Positions 21,888-34,509 of a stretch of DNA of 64,000 bases are shown here, in pieces (within the stretch, counting starts at the first letter, position 1; each line of letters begins with the position of its first letter). The DNA comes from Scenedesmus sp. ARA3 (lineage: Eukaryota > Chlorophyta > Chlorophyceae > Sphaeropleales > Scenedesmaceae). A model generated the notes under the pieces. It saw only the letters and a program-made list of their open reading frames with translations. It ran no database searches and was not told the DNA's origin. Position numbers and translations under genes: made by a program. Location: contig RWJK01001859.1 in the NCBI GenBank assembly GCA_004335835.1, forward strand, positions 36,205 to 100,204, in the 5' to 3' direction.

Positions 21888-23876
21888 GCAGTGCTGGCGC
21901 AGTGGGTGAGGAGGCGATGCCTGCCGGAGGCACACATGGCGTCGTCACCCCCTGTGGCAGCACTGACTCACTTATGCACCCTAATGCGTGCGAACAAGCA
22001 AGCAGCGGCAGCACGCAGTGCCGGCGCAGTGGGTGAGGAGGACATGCCTACATGAGCCAGCACCCCCTGACCCCCTGAGGCAGCACTGACTCGCCAGTAA
22101 AGCTTCAAGTATGTGCAACCAAGCAAGCAGCCTCAGCAGCATGCAGTGCCGGCGCAGTGGGTAGGGAAGATAAGCTGCATACAGCGGCTGAATCCCCTGA
22201 CCCCCTGAGGCAGCACTGACTCGCCATTCACTCGTGTCAGAACTCGTCTCTAATTAGGGTTAAGAGTTGTAACTGTTTCCTAACCCTTCCCTAGCCATTC
22301 CCTAAATGTTGCAGCAGCTGTTTCTCGCATACACAGCCTGTAGAGAGTTCAATGCATCATAGTACTGCACCGAAATGCTCCAGCAGCTGAGTTTACTTCT
22401 CCTCCAGATTGCAGGTGACACAAACAAAAAAAAACACGTCGACAAGGGGGACAACACTGCCCTTCACTCACTTGACTTGCGTCATGTACTCCTTCTGCAC
22501 AGGGTGGTGCTCCAGCACCCTGGTCACCCGCTCCTTCACAAGGCTGCCAGCAGACATCAGACTTTGCTATCAAAAAAAAGCAAATACCCAGATCTTTTTC
22601 ACTCACTTCACTTGCGTGACGTACTCCTTCTGCACAGGGTGGTGCTCCAGCACCCTCGTCACCCTCGCCTTGACAATCGGCCAGTCCTCAACTTCCCAGC
22701 ACAGCTATGATAACCCAAAATCATGCAAAAAAGACAGCATGTAAAAACGTCAATGTCACTCACTTGCCTTGCGTAATGTACTCCTTCTGTACGGGATGGT
22801 GCTCCAGCACCCTCGTCACCCGCTCCTTCACAGTAGGCCGGTCCTCACCTTCCCAGCACAGCTATGAAAAGCAAAAAAAGCGATCTTGCAAGGACAAAAA
22901 CATCTACAAATACTGCCTGCCACTCACTTCACTTGCGTGAGGAACTCCTTCTGCACGGGGTGGTGCTCCAGCACCTTGGTCACCCTCTGCTTCACGAAAA
23001 TGCTAGTAACAGGGCAAACAGAATGCGCGCATCAAATAAATACGCTGTTGTTGTCACTCACTTCACTTGCGTGAGGAACTCCTTCTGTACGGGGTGGTGC
23101 TCCAGCACCCTCGTCACCCGCTCCTTCACAATAGGCCTGTCCTCAACCTCTGTAAACTCCTTGCGCCCACACACCATCTCCTCCCCAAGGCCCTGCCTCA
23201 GCACAGGCTGCGCTGACTCAGCAGCGTAACCGGCAGTAATCCCCCTGCCGGATGACACCCCCTGGTCGCGGCCGCCAGCAATGTCGACGTCGGAGTAATC
23301 CTCGCGGTGGGTTACGCCCTTGTGTGTGCTGCTGCCGCCGAGGCCAACTGCCTCAGCAACAGAGCCTGCAGCATCCTTCAGGGCACCGACCACACCCCTG
23401 CTGCTGCTGCTGTCGCGCTGCGCATCCCTGGTGTCATATTCCTCCCTGCCGCCGGGAGCAGTAGCACCAGTCATCCTGCCAGTGTGCATGCCAGAGTCAT
23501 ACCGCATGTGTGGCTCTCCCTGCTGCTGCTGCTGCTGCAGCTCCTCGCGGCCAGCTCCAGCAGCAACAGGGCCCACAGCAGCCGCAATGCCACCTGCAGT
23601 GCCAGACACCCCCTGCTGCGCAACCACACCCCCTGGCCCTGCTGCTGCTGCTGCCTCGTACTCCCTCACTGCTGCTGTGTCGGCAACATCAGACAGCCTG
23701 ATGCCTGCTGCACTTTCGGGCACAGGCGTGACAGGCTGCATGGGCTGAGCAGTGGGCACTGCAGAGAGCTCCAGGGGGCTTGCTGTGGCCTTGTGAGCAG
23801 CCAGGCCTACGTCTGCGATGTTGGGTAGCAGCTGCAGCCCAAAGGCGCCTGCGCTGGTGCTGACATTGGCAAGGGC
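21290..23876 (-). CDS. LEA-like stress protein (5' end unresolved)
   Basis: Two exons are well supported: 23876-23062 and 21434-21290, joined in phase 2, giving about 319 residues of the C-terminal part. The large exon is G/A/Q/S-rich and highly hydrophilic, with GALKDAAGSVAEAVGLGG, an amphipathic late-embryogenesis-abundant-like segment. A charged repeat module follows (FTEVEDRPIVKERVTRVLEH, then HPVQKEFLTQ). The last exon reads TGETALPSGGRELLGAPETR and VVETTAPGPKCPAG before TAG. The KERVTRVLEH/PVQKEF pattern resembles charged modules of plant and algal dehydration-related proteins; the family call is inference from memory. If the intron were not removed, translation would stop 2 codons past the donor. 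The first exon(s) should lie above 24170. MPCRKAE at about 24387-24367 (ATG in a CpG-richer stretch) is one possible but weak start. Confidence 0.55.
21518..21836 (-). repeat. Three acceptor-side shadows of the LEA-like last exon
   Basis: Copies of the exon start (minus strand, TGEAALPSGGREMLG-type) near 21518-21572, 21643-21697 and 21765-21826. Each follows a TGCAG acceptor and lies upstream in transcription of the real exon at 21434. Confidence 0.87.
22466..22990 (-). repeat. Four donor-side shadows of the LEA-like large exon
   Basis: The exon end (minus strand, VKERVTRVLEHHPVQKEF) recurs at about 22468-22550, 22603-22690, 22758-22855 and 22922-22995. Each is followed by the AAGTGAGTG donor context. 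Each donor context also contains an in-frame TGA. Confidence 0.9.
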
Positions 23877-24011
23877 CTGCAGTGGTGAAGGAGTGGAGGA
23901 GGCCGGTGGGCAGCAGCAGGCAACCAGGACAGACAGTCAGTGCTTTGGCTGAGACCTGAGAAGGGCCGCCGGTAGGGTGGAGGGAGATGAGAGTGTACAA
24001 CAGCTTTGTTG

Positions 24012-24165
24012 CAGCCTGAGCAGTGGGCACTGCAGAGAGCTCCAGGGGGCTGGCTGTGGCCTTGTGGGCAGCCAGGCCTACGTCTGCAATGTTGGGCAGC
24101 AGCTGCAGGCCAAAGGCGCCTGCGCCAGTGCTGACGTTGGCCAGCGCCTGCGGCAGCAGCAGCAG
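24012..24165 (-). repeat. Acceptor-side shadow of the LEA-like large exon
   Basis: The minus strand repeats the start of the 23876 exon almost exactly (ALANVSTGAGAFGLQLLPNI and onward to SAVPTAQ), including the CGCAG acceptor. It then diverges without a donor. Confidence 0.85.
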
Positions 24166-24285
24166 CATGCGGCAGCATTGGCAGCAGCAGCATCCCTCAA
24201 TGTAATTGGAGCATACTAGTACCAACAGCCTCTCTACCACTGTCTGGATATGCTCAGTTTCTGCTGTGTTTTTGTTTGTAAGCAG

Positions 24286-24420
24286 GTGGCCGAACATGTC
24301 AGGGAGGCTGAGGAGATGTCTGTGTTGCTGGCAGGGTTTGTCCGACCCACAGACACTGACATCACCTCAGCCTTCCTGCAAGGCATGCTAGAAGGACGCT
24401 GTGGATGCAAAAGAGCCTAA
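24286..24420 (+). CDS. Orphan plus-strand exon candidate
   Basis: After an AAGCAG acceptor, a 44-codon frame reads VAEHVREAEEMSVLLAGFVR and PTDTDITSAFLQGMLEG before TAA. It looks like a genuine helical protein C-terminus, but I find no plus-strand exon upstream that connects to it. The opposite strand is also open. It may be a remnant or chance. Confidence 0.25.
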   Translation: MAEHVREAEEMSVLLAGFVRPTDTDITSAFLQGMLEGRCGCKRA

Positions 24421-24736
24421 GCTTTCCTTGCCAGTGCTACTCCATAGCCACGCGTGGCGTGGTATACATATGTGCCAGCTGGCTGAGTGGACTTTACGCC
24501 CTTGGATGGCGGCTTTTTCAAGGTTAAGCCGCCAAACACAGGATACCCGGGCTTCGAGAGACAGCCACGACAAATTGATCGGCTCTAGGTGCCCCAATGC
24601 CTGATGAGATTAGGTAAGGCCTGCTAAGCCACTAAAAAGAATATTGCTTTGAGTGCAGAAATACATGCAGCTAGGCTATGGTGGGTTGAGAGGGCGGCTG
24701 GATGGCAGTAGGCAGATTGGCCTGGCCGACAACCAT

Positions 24737-25395
24737 TCAGCCACCTTGCCAGCTCACCGATGGATGGCGACCCCATCACTTGATATGTGCAAGCAGGCAC
24801 AGGCACTGAGACAGCACACTATCTTTGCAGACACGCACGCCTAGCGATGCAGCGCCACACCAAACGCAAAAGGCATGTCAGGGCTGTTGAAATCCTCTAC
24901 TGCGGATGTGTCACTGTTCTGGAACCTCATCATTCACAGCTGCAGGGTGTTGTTCAATGGCTGCAGAGGCGACATGGCACTGGGACTATTCAATGCCACC
25001 CTGCAGCGAGAAGTGTAGAATCAAACCGCCAGCATGTTGCGTGAACTGAACAGCTAGGTAATGGTGAATCACGAAGGTGGTTAGGCGACAGCAGGCGCTC
25101 TGACAATGTCCAGCACCCCTAACCACCTTGCCGACTCACCGATGGACGGTGGCCCCATCAGTTGATATGTGCAAGCAGGCACAGGCACTGAAACAGCACA
25201 CTGTGGTTGCAAACACACACGCCTGGCGATGCAGAGCCACAACAAGCGTAGAAGTGGGGCTTGCATGTCAGGGGTATGAAACCTCAGTAGCCTTGGCATG
25301 CAACCCCCATTTCCCCAGTTCCAGTTGAACTCCTATCAGCAACTGCGCATGTGTCTCTGTTTTGGAACCTCATCATTCACAGCTGCAGGGTGTCG
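24737..25395. repeat. Segmental tandem duplication (two diverged copies)
   Basis: The block around 24737-24945 recurs at about 25120-25395 with offsets of roughly 383-453 bp. Shared landmarks are CACCGATGGA, TTGATATGTGCAAGCAGGCA and GGAACCTCATCATTCACAGC. On the minus strand each copy has a GTGAG donor-like site after CCATCG. The copies may derive from the 3' exon of the BAR-like gene, but the exon could not be fixed. Confidence 0.75.
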
Positions 25396-25794
25396 TTGAG
25401 GAAAGCACAGGCGACGTCTTCGCCTGTCATGCTGCAACGACACGCTGGAGCAAGAACAATGAATCAAAAAGCTTCAGTGCTGCATGAAAAGCATGCAAGC
25501 CTGGAATGGCGAGACTGCTGCTTCAGCACACTATATTGCCACAATGTATCTGGCACCATAAGTCCCACCCAGCCATTATACAAGCACTTCCAACTAGTGC
25601 AGCGATACTGGCAGCAGTCACCTTTTAGAAGGACTGGCAGCAATATCATCACACCAGCTCGAAGTACGGTGTCGCATTGCTTAAGTGCAGCCAAAGGGAG
25701 GCTAGGGGGATCGACGGGTATTGCGGCGGTTGCCCAGTGCAGCAACAACACTCCCAAAGTATATGCAAAATTGCTAGGCCTAGGTATACAACAC

Positions 25795-26805
25795 TTTCAC
25801 CGGGGGCATGGCAGCAGCCAGCTCAACATTGTAAGCCATATCACCATGTAATTTGTTTGGGTGCTGCGGCACTATGCTAACAGACCCACACACGTAGTTG
25901 TTGACACTGGCACATATTGCTTTTCTTACGCACAGGCGGCATGGCTCAGCCCGTGCTGTTATGCAAGCTGCTCTGCGGAATCCCACATCCGACACCACAA
26001 TTCCAGGCGAGATGTGAATGCAGTGGTGCCAGTGCGGCAGGCAAGGGCATGCCTCTGACGCCTTAAAGTCCCAGAGCAGGACTTCATGGGCGTGACAGGC
26101 AGACCCCTGCATGATGCCATCCTGGATACACTCTGAGGTACAAACTAGCAACAACTCTGTGGTGTGTACATTGGCGCGTTGGCATACTCCTGCAGTTGCT
26201 GGAGTAACGCTGCTACTGTTTTGCGAAGAACGGTGAGATGGGCTGCAACATGCAGCTGGCTGCTGCTATGCTGTAGCCCATCTCCTTGTGCTTCACTATG
26301 CCATCTCCTTGTGCTTCACTATGCAAAAATAACACACTTCAAAAAGAGCAGCAGCCCTAATTGTAACACACCCACCGCGGGCACGGCAGCGGCCAGCTCC
26401 ACATTGTGTCCCATCTTGGCAGTGATGAAAAGCAATGCAGAGCTGGCTGGAGGCATGCCCTCGGGCGAGCTCAGTGCAGCCAGCCGCATGATGTGGCCCA
26501 GCTAGCTTTGCAATGCAGAAAACTAAACTAAATGATTGTGCCAGGACCCACATGCAACACCTTCTCTCTCAAACACGTCCCTCCAACAGCTCCGTAGCAT
26601 TTTGACAAGTGGATCAGATGCATGCACCATACGATACACTTACCGATGCAGCCAATTCCATGCTGTAGCCCAACTCCTTATGCTTCCCAGTGCAAAAACA
26701 ACACACGAGTAATGCGGTAACGCTAGGCAAATAACACACTCACCGGGGGCATGGCAGCAGCCGGCTCCACGTTGCAGCCCATCTCGCCATGCGGCCCAGT
26801 GCAGC
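25795..26805 (-). repeat. Three donor-side shadows of BAR-like exon 8
   Basis: The exon 8 end (minus strand, MGYNVDLAAAMPP plus GTGAGTG) recurs near 25800, 26385 and 26750 as YNVELAAAMPP, HNVELAAAVPA and CNVEPAAAMPP. They lie between exon 8 and the unresolved terminal exon. Confidence 0.87.
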
Positions 26806-27063
26806 AACGCCATAACAAGCAATACTGCACAAACGCTAGGCATGTACCGTATTGCTCCTTCTTCATGCCTGTTTACAAAATTGCCGGAAGCCGGCAGAAC
26901 ATTTATTTTGAACACAGGCAGCCTGCGTAGCTTTTTGGGGGGCTTGAAGAAAAGTATCACCGGCACTGGCACATGTCTCTAACATCGCCGAGGGGCCCAA
27001 CTGCAGGATGCACCAGTGCAACAGCATGTAAATGCTTTGAAATACAAGTAAAAACACACTCAC

Positions 27064-30000
27064 CGGGGGCATGGCAGCGGCCAGGTCCACGTTGTATCCC
27101 ATCTCTCCATGCTCCCTGGGCGCTGCAGCACGGCCGGTGAATCCCGGCAGCGGCTGCTTCGTGGTGCCCAGCGCAACCACAGCAGTCTGCAGCAATACAG
27201 AATAACAGAAGGTAGGAGGAGGTGAAATTTACTCACATGTGTTATTCATAAAATGAAAAGGACAGCAGATAACATCCTTGCAACAAGCGCAGGCATCATG
27301 CTGTACAGTTGTAGGTGTGCCTTGCTGGGGCTACTTCCTGCTAGCACTGTCGGCAGCAGAGAGAATAGTAATCAACAGCATCCATGTGGCATGTGCAACA
27401 GCAGCTGTGAAATCTGGTCCTGCTGACTGACTCCACTGCTAGTACAAAACAATGGACTCCCTCAGCAGGACCAAGTTGCATGCTGTACATACGCTGCGCC
27501 TGAACCCCCACACACTGTACAAAGGTTCATCGATAGTTCAAGCAGCGGCAGCAGCAGCAGCGCCAGCCCACCTGCGTTGCCCCTTGAGCAGCAGCAGGCT
27601 TGCCACCAGCACACTGCTGCTACGCAGCCAATCACTGCACAAACCCTGTTAATCAATACCAGCAGCAGCAGCAGCCGATCTGCATGGCCTCCTTGCCAAG
27701 CAGCAGGCTGGCCAACAGGTGGCTCTTCACAAGCGTGTAGCCCATATGCTCCCTGATGACATCACTTACACAGCTAACAATTACACCCTATAAATTGGTA
27801 CCACCACCAGCAGCAGCAGCAGCCGCCTCAGTCGCCCACCCAGAAACCCTCAAACCTCAACCCTAAAGTATCAAGCGCCCACCTGCATGGCCCCCTTGCC
27901 CAGTAGCAGGCTTGCCACCAGGTAGCTCTTCAGCCAGCTTGCATCACGACAAAGACGATACACGGCGCTGCCAACAGTACTTTAATGCTGCACACAACAG
28001 CAGAGTGACGAAAAATCTGAAGCAGGCAGCCTCCCCTGCATCGCCTCCTTGCCCAGCAGCAGGCTAGCCACCAGGTAGCTCTTCAGCCAGTTGACAATCA
28101 ATCGATGATGCACAAAGCCTCCCCTGCTGATGTGTTAAAACAAAAGTAACAGTTACAGCACCAGCCCACCTGCATCGCCTCCTTGCCCAGCAGCAGGCTA
28201 GCCACCAGGTAGCTCTTCAGCCAGTTGACAATCAATCGATGATGCACAAAGCCTCCCCTGCTGATGTGTTAAAACAAAAGTAACAGTTACAGCACCAGCC
28301 CACCTGCATGGCCTCCTTGCCCAGCAGCAGGCTTGCCACCAGGTAGCTCTTCAGCCAGCTGGCATCACGAGCCAGACCAGCCAGCTGGCCAGCCACCAGC
28401 TGCTCCAGCTCAGCAAAATCGCCACGCGCAGCTGCAAGAAAGGGGAACGAGCAGATATGTGCAGGGTTAACAGGGTTTCAGATGAGTTTAGCAGGGCGCA
28501 GACAAAACCAGGAGGGTTGAGAGTGGGTTTGGTTGACAAGGCCCAGCCAGCTGGCCAGCCACCAGCTGCTCCAGCTCAGCATAGTCGCCACGCGCAGCTG
28601 CAGCAGAAGTGTTTAACAATGGAGCAACATGAATTAGCAGAGTTCAAAAAGTTATGAAGGGTGTAAAATGGTGTAGGCTTTGGTTGCAAGCCAGCCCCGC
28701 CAGCTGGCCGGCCACCAGCTGCTCCAGCTCAGCGTAGTCACCTCGTGCAGCTGCAGCAGCAGGGTTTGGCAGGACAGAAAGGGTTGTAGCAGGATGTGAA
28801 ACAAGCGACAGGGTGTAGCAGGGGAGTGAGGCCCCGGGCGGGGCCCGCCAGCTGGCCAGCCACCAGCTGCTCCAGCTCAGCATAGTCGCCACGTGCAGCT
28901 GCAACAGCAGAGTTTTAAGTATGGAGCAACATGGCTTTAGCGGCGTTCAAAGAGTTATCAAGGGTGTAAAATGGTGTAGGCTTTGGTTGCAAGCCAGCCC
29001 CGCCAGCTGCCCCGTCACCAGCTGCTCCAGCTCAGCATAGTCGCCCCGAGCAGCTGCAAGCATGTGTTGCAAAAACGTAACGGTTCAGCAGGGCTCGATG
29101 GATTCTAGCAGGCTTTTGTAGGTTGGGGTTTGGAGAGGGTGACCAGCCCAGTCAGCTGGTCTGTTACCAGCTGAGCATCTGGTCACCGCACGCAGCCCCA
29201 GCGGGATGTAACTGACATAGCAGGGTTCTAAACATAGAACAGCCGGCTCTGCTACATGATGTCTCGAGGCATTTTGTGGCTGATAACCTTGCTGTTGAGA
29301 TCATCAAAAAGCAAGGCTGCCAGCCACAGAAAGCCTTGAGGCAGTGTTCTGCACCTAGTGCAAAGCACATGACGCAATCATGGCGTAGCAGGCATGCATT
29401 GTGGGCAGCCGCAGCATCTCGGATTGGTCACATCAAGCAAGGGTCACATGCACGAGGACAGCGTCTACATGCTGCAAACAGAATGCAAACCTTATGCAGA
29501 AGCCCAGCAAAGCTAAACCCCAGTGTGATGTACATCTTGTCTGGCGTGCCTGGTTGTGGCTCATATGTAACACGTTAGTTAACCCAAGAGCCACAACCAA
29601 GCACGCCAGACAAGTACTTGTCGACTAGTGGACACAGCCATGCCGCTTTACCGTCCAGCTTGCGGTGCTTGTAGTTGCGCTTCATGCCCGCCTCCTCACT
29701 CGCCACCTGTCTCGCCACCTTGCTGTCAACCTCAGACACGTCGTCATATATGCTGCTGCTGCTGCTGCTGCTGCCGCTGCCGCCATCATCCCTGTGGCAC
29801 CTGGGCATGGTGCTACCCGCAAGAAACAATGCTTGGCAAGCACGATCTAACACCTGATCCTTCAACGTATCATGCCCAAACACTGGAACCTCAAACAGCA
29901 AAATTTCTTGCTCACCGTCCAGCTTGCGGTGCTTGTAGTTGAGCTTCATGCCCGCCTCCTCACTGGCCACCTGCCTTGCCACCTCGCTGTCAACCTCGCT

Positions 30001-30832
30001 CACATCGTCATCGCTGCTGCTGCTGCCGTCGTCCCTGTGGCGCCGCGGCATGCTGCTGCGGTGGCCGCCGCCGTGGTCGGCGCGGGGGTGCATGCACGCA
30101 CCAAAGATGCCCCTGCGGAGGGTTTGCGTGCACAAGCAGGCAGCAGATGTGCACTTAGCTTGTTGTTGCAGCAACTGCTTGTGGTTGCGTCATGAGTGCA
30201 TGGTGCTGCGGTGAGAGCCGTCGTGGTCTGCACGCGGGTGCATGCAGGCGCCAAAGATGCCCCTGTATGAGCAAGGAAATAAAAAACAGGCAAGGTGCAT
30301 AGTTGGCTTGATGTATGCAGCAGCAGGTGATGGGCGCGGCAGCATTGCTTGCTGCTGTGCTTGGCGCCTCCGTGGTCGGCGCGGGGGTGCATGCACGCAC
30401 CGAAGATGCCCCTGCGAGGTGTGTGAAGAGAGTGCATGAAAGTGATTGGTCAGCTTGTGATAGCGCATGCTGACGCAACTGCACCACCGTGGTCTGCACG
30501 CGCGTGCATGCATGCGCCAAAGATGCCCCTGCAGGTGTGCAAGAGCATACTTGAAAATAGTATGGTGCGCTTGCAGTTGCAGCAGCACCTTGCAGGTGCA
30601 GGAGGAGTGCTGCATGCTGCTGCATCTCGAGCCGCCGTGGTGCATGCATGCGCCAAAGATGCCGCTGCATAGGCAGTCAATGCATAAGGTGTCAGGTCAG
30701 CACTGTGCAGCAGCGGGTGCAACATGATGTGTAGTTTGCTGCCGTGGTCTGTATGTGGGTGTATGCATGATCCAAATATGGGCATGAGCATGTGTGATAC
30801 AGTGCAAAGCAGGCGGATAACTAGCTTGTTGT

Positions 30833-30870
<38 letters not shown>

Positions 30871-33800
30871 TCGAGGCCTTACTCTGCTAGTGTTGGTGCA
30901 TAAAACAGCCCAGACATGCTAGATTCACAGCAGTGATTCCTGTGACAGCGTTCAGCCGTTGCGGATGGCCTGCCACAACACATTGTTTTGTGACGCCTTT
31001 GTTGGTGGGAACCAGGGCCTGACGACCAGGCCAAGTACTCCCACCCACAACGATTGGTGCCAGCAAACCACAGGCAGACTAACATGCACCCCAGCAAGGA
31101 ATAAGCAACGTGTGAAGCACGCCAAAATACCCACGCCACAAACACATAACCCACCCATGCCGCTGCGTGTAGTAGTAAGCATTTTTGCACAGTCTTGCCT
31201 GGCTCCTGAGTGGGAGGCCAACCACCGCTGGGATTGCCTGCAGGCAGTGTGGTCACTCGCTGGAGAGCCAGGTAAGGCGCATGCGGCACAAGCACATCAC
31301 AAGTAGAGAACTCTCTTCGAGATGGAATAGAATTGCCACAGAGCGCTCGTAAGCTAAACAAACAGGCACCACCCACCGCTTGCCGCCGCCTGTTGGCCTT
31401 GTGAAGATGCTGGCAGCGCCTCCCCCCCTTAGCCATGTGGCGCTGATACTTAGATTTAGTACGCTAGCAGTCCATACCAGCCAGCAGACTCGAACAACAG
31501 CAACAGAAGCAACTGGCGCGTGCTGCATGAGAGCGATCAAAACACACACCAGAAAAGGCCACCCAAAAGCTTGGAGCCCACCTCATGCCGCCGCCTGTGG
31601 GCCGGGTGTGGATGCTGCCAGTCTGGCCAGGCGTGGCAGCAGCAGCAGCAGCAGCAGCAGCAGTCGCGCTGCCGGCAGCCCCTCCCTCCTTGGCCAAGTG
31701 GCGCTGGTACTTGGCGTTGTAAAGCTAGCAGTCCATACCAGCAGCAAACACAAAACAATAACAACAAAAGGGCTGGTGGTTGCTGCATGAGAGCGATCAA
31801 AACACACCCCAAAAAGGGCACCCCAAAAGCTTGGAGCCTACCTCATGCCGCCGCCTGTTGGCCTTGTGTGGATGCTGCCAGTCTGGCCGGGTGTGGCAGC
31901 AGCAGCAGCAGTCGCGCTGCCGGCAGCCCCTCCCTCCTTGGCCATGTGGCGCTGGTACTTGGCGTTATAACGAGCCAGCCCGCGGCTTGACTTGACGACA
32001 CGGCCCCGCAGCTTGACAAGCTCCGGCAGGCGCTCCTGCAAGCACAAGCAGTGTAAATAACATGAATCACATGTTATGTAACACGTCAGGTTGCGGTTGG
32101 ACTTGACGACACGGCCCCGCAGCTTGACAAGCTCCGGCAGGCGCTCCTGCAGGAACAAAAGATTCAAGACGTAAAAATATAACATCTTGTGACGAGCGAG
32201 CCACGGCTGGACTTGACAACACGGCCCCACAGCTTCACAAGCTCTGGCAAGCGCTCCTGCAAGCGCAACAAAAATGACAAAAGTGGCGTGTTATGTATGT
32301 AACACGTCAGGCCACGGCTGGACTTGACAACACGGCCGCGCAGCTTGACAAGCTCTGGCAGGCGCTCCTGCAGGAAAGGACAAGACAGTGTTATTGAGCA
32401 ACATGCTATGACGTGGTAGGCAGTGGCTGGACTTGACCACACGGCCCCGCAGCTGGACAAGCTCCGGCAGGCGCTCCTGCAGACAGCAAATATCATCCAA
32501 AGAACTCATGCTATGGCATGACAGTGGGTAACAACATGTGAACATTTTGCCTGGCCAGGCTGGACTTGAAAACGTGGCCCCGCAGCTTCACAAGCTCTGG
32601 CAGGCGCTCCTGCAAGCAGAAAGTTTGCATGAAGGTGGATATAGTGAGCGCTGGTGCTTGGCTTTGTAACGAGCCAGGCCGCGGCTAGACTTCATGACAC
32701 GGTCGCGCAGCTTCACAAGCTCAGGCAGGCGCTCCTGCAAGCACAAGCAGTGTAAATAACATGAGACACATGTTATGTAACACGTCAGGCTGCGGTTGGA
32801 CTTGATCACGCGGCCCCGCAGCTTCACAAGCTCTGGCAGGCGCTCCTGCAAGCGCAAGAAAAATGACAAAAGTGGCATGTCATGTGACACGTCAGGCTGC
32901 CGTCAGGCCCTCGCTGCGCTGCTCCAGCAAGGATGCTGCCAAGTAGAAGTGACACCAGTAAATTCGCCTATAACCGACCATCCTATTTACCCCTTACACC
33001 AATCAAGCCCTCACCTCCACTGCCACCAGGCCCTTGCCCCACTGCTCCAGCAGCTGCACAATGCTTCAATATATATTCCACAGTCTGACTGGCTGCTTCC
33101 TTGACATCAACAGCACTGCAGGCCTCACCTCCACTGCAGCCAGGCCCTCGCTCCACTGCTCCAGCGGCCGCACGATGCTGAGGGAGACGCTTCAAACAAG
33201 AAGATGTTACATCTGAGGTCTTCTTTCGAATAAATGAAGAATAAGTCTTAAGTAAAATAAAAAGCATCAAACAAGGATAAAAGCCACTAGCAGGCCTCAC
33301 CTCCACTGCAGCTAGGCCCTCGCTCCACTGCTCCAGCGGCCGCGCGATGTGGCCGCGCAGCCTGTTGTGGAACTCGCCACGAGCCTCCTCCAGACCTGCA
33401 ACGCTGGCATCACCGCCCACTGTGTGCGCGTGCCTGCAGGATCGAGCAGAAAGTATGCAGCAGCAGCAGTGTGAGCAGCCGGTTGGGGAACTTCCCACGA
33501 GCCTCCTCCAGACCCGCCACGCTGGCATCACCACCCACTGTGTGCGCATGCCTGAAAGATCGATGACAAAGTGTGCAGCGGCAGCAGCAACTTGGTCAGC
33601 AGCAGCATGAGCAGCCTGTTGTGGAGCTCGCCACGGGCCTCGTCCAGGCCCGCCACGCTGGCATCACCACCCACCGTGTGTGCGTGCCTGCAGGATCGAG
33701 CAGAAAGTATGCAGCAGCAGCAGCAGCAGCAGCAGTGTGAGCAGCCTGTTGTGGAACTCGCCACGGGCCTCCTCCAAACCTGCAATGCTGGCATCACCGC

Positions 33801-34475
33801 CCACGGTGTGGGCATGCCTGCAGGAAAAGGTTATTGAGTGTGCAGCGGCAGCAGCAGCAGCAGTAGCGGCAGTGCAAGCAGCCTGTTGTAAATCTCGCCC
33901 CTAGCCTCCTCCAGCCCCGCCACACTGGCGTCACCGCCCACCGTGTGCGCATGCCTGTGAAGGAAGCAGCAGCAGCAATGTGCAGCAGTGTTGTCAGAAG
34001 CGGCAGCGCAAGCAAGCCGCACAGTGGGCAGCAGCCGTGGCAGTGTGGGCCATGCAGTGAGCATCAATGTGTGCTGTTGTGTGGGTAGCAGTCTGTGTAG
34101 CAGCAGTGAGTGTATGCCTGCATTGCGATGTGCAATATTGAGCAGTGGTGTGTGTATTTAGGGGGGGGGGGTACTAAACAGCACCACAGTGCACTGCCAC
34201 CACACAAATCCTCAGCAAACCAAAATCCATAGCACACCAAAACCCTTATCAAGGTGCTGTAGCACTTCAACAAGCCGCAGCTCACTCCACAGAAGTAGTG
34301 CACAGCTGCAATGCTTGACACAAATCTGCCACATTTACCTTTGTCATGACAGCTGCCAACATGCACTGGGTGTTGTGATGTAACGTAACGTGTGACTTCC
34401 CTCTATCAATGCCAGGGCTGTTGCTGCTGCCGGGTCACATGCCAAAACCCTGTTGCCATGATCAGGGCGTATGAG

Positions 34476-34509
<34 letters not shown>

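Noticed and set aside
32035..32858. CRISPR-like array: eight similar units at about 115-bp spacing
   Set aside because: The repeated unit is a protein-coding exon start with splice acceptors in a eukaryotic gene. Spacers are intron sequence of variable length, and no cas gene is present.
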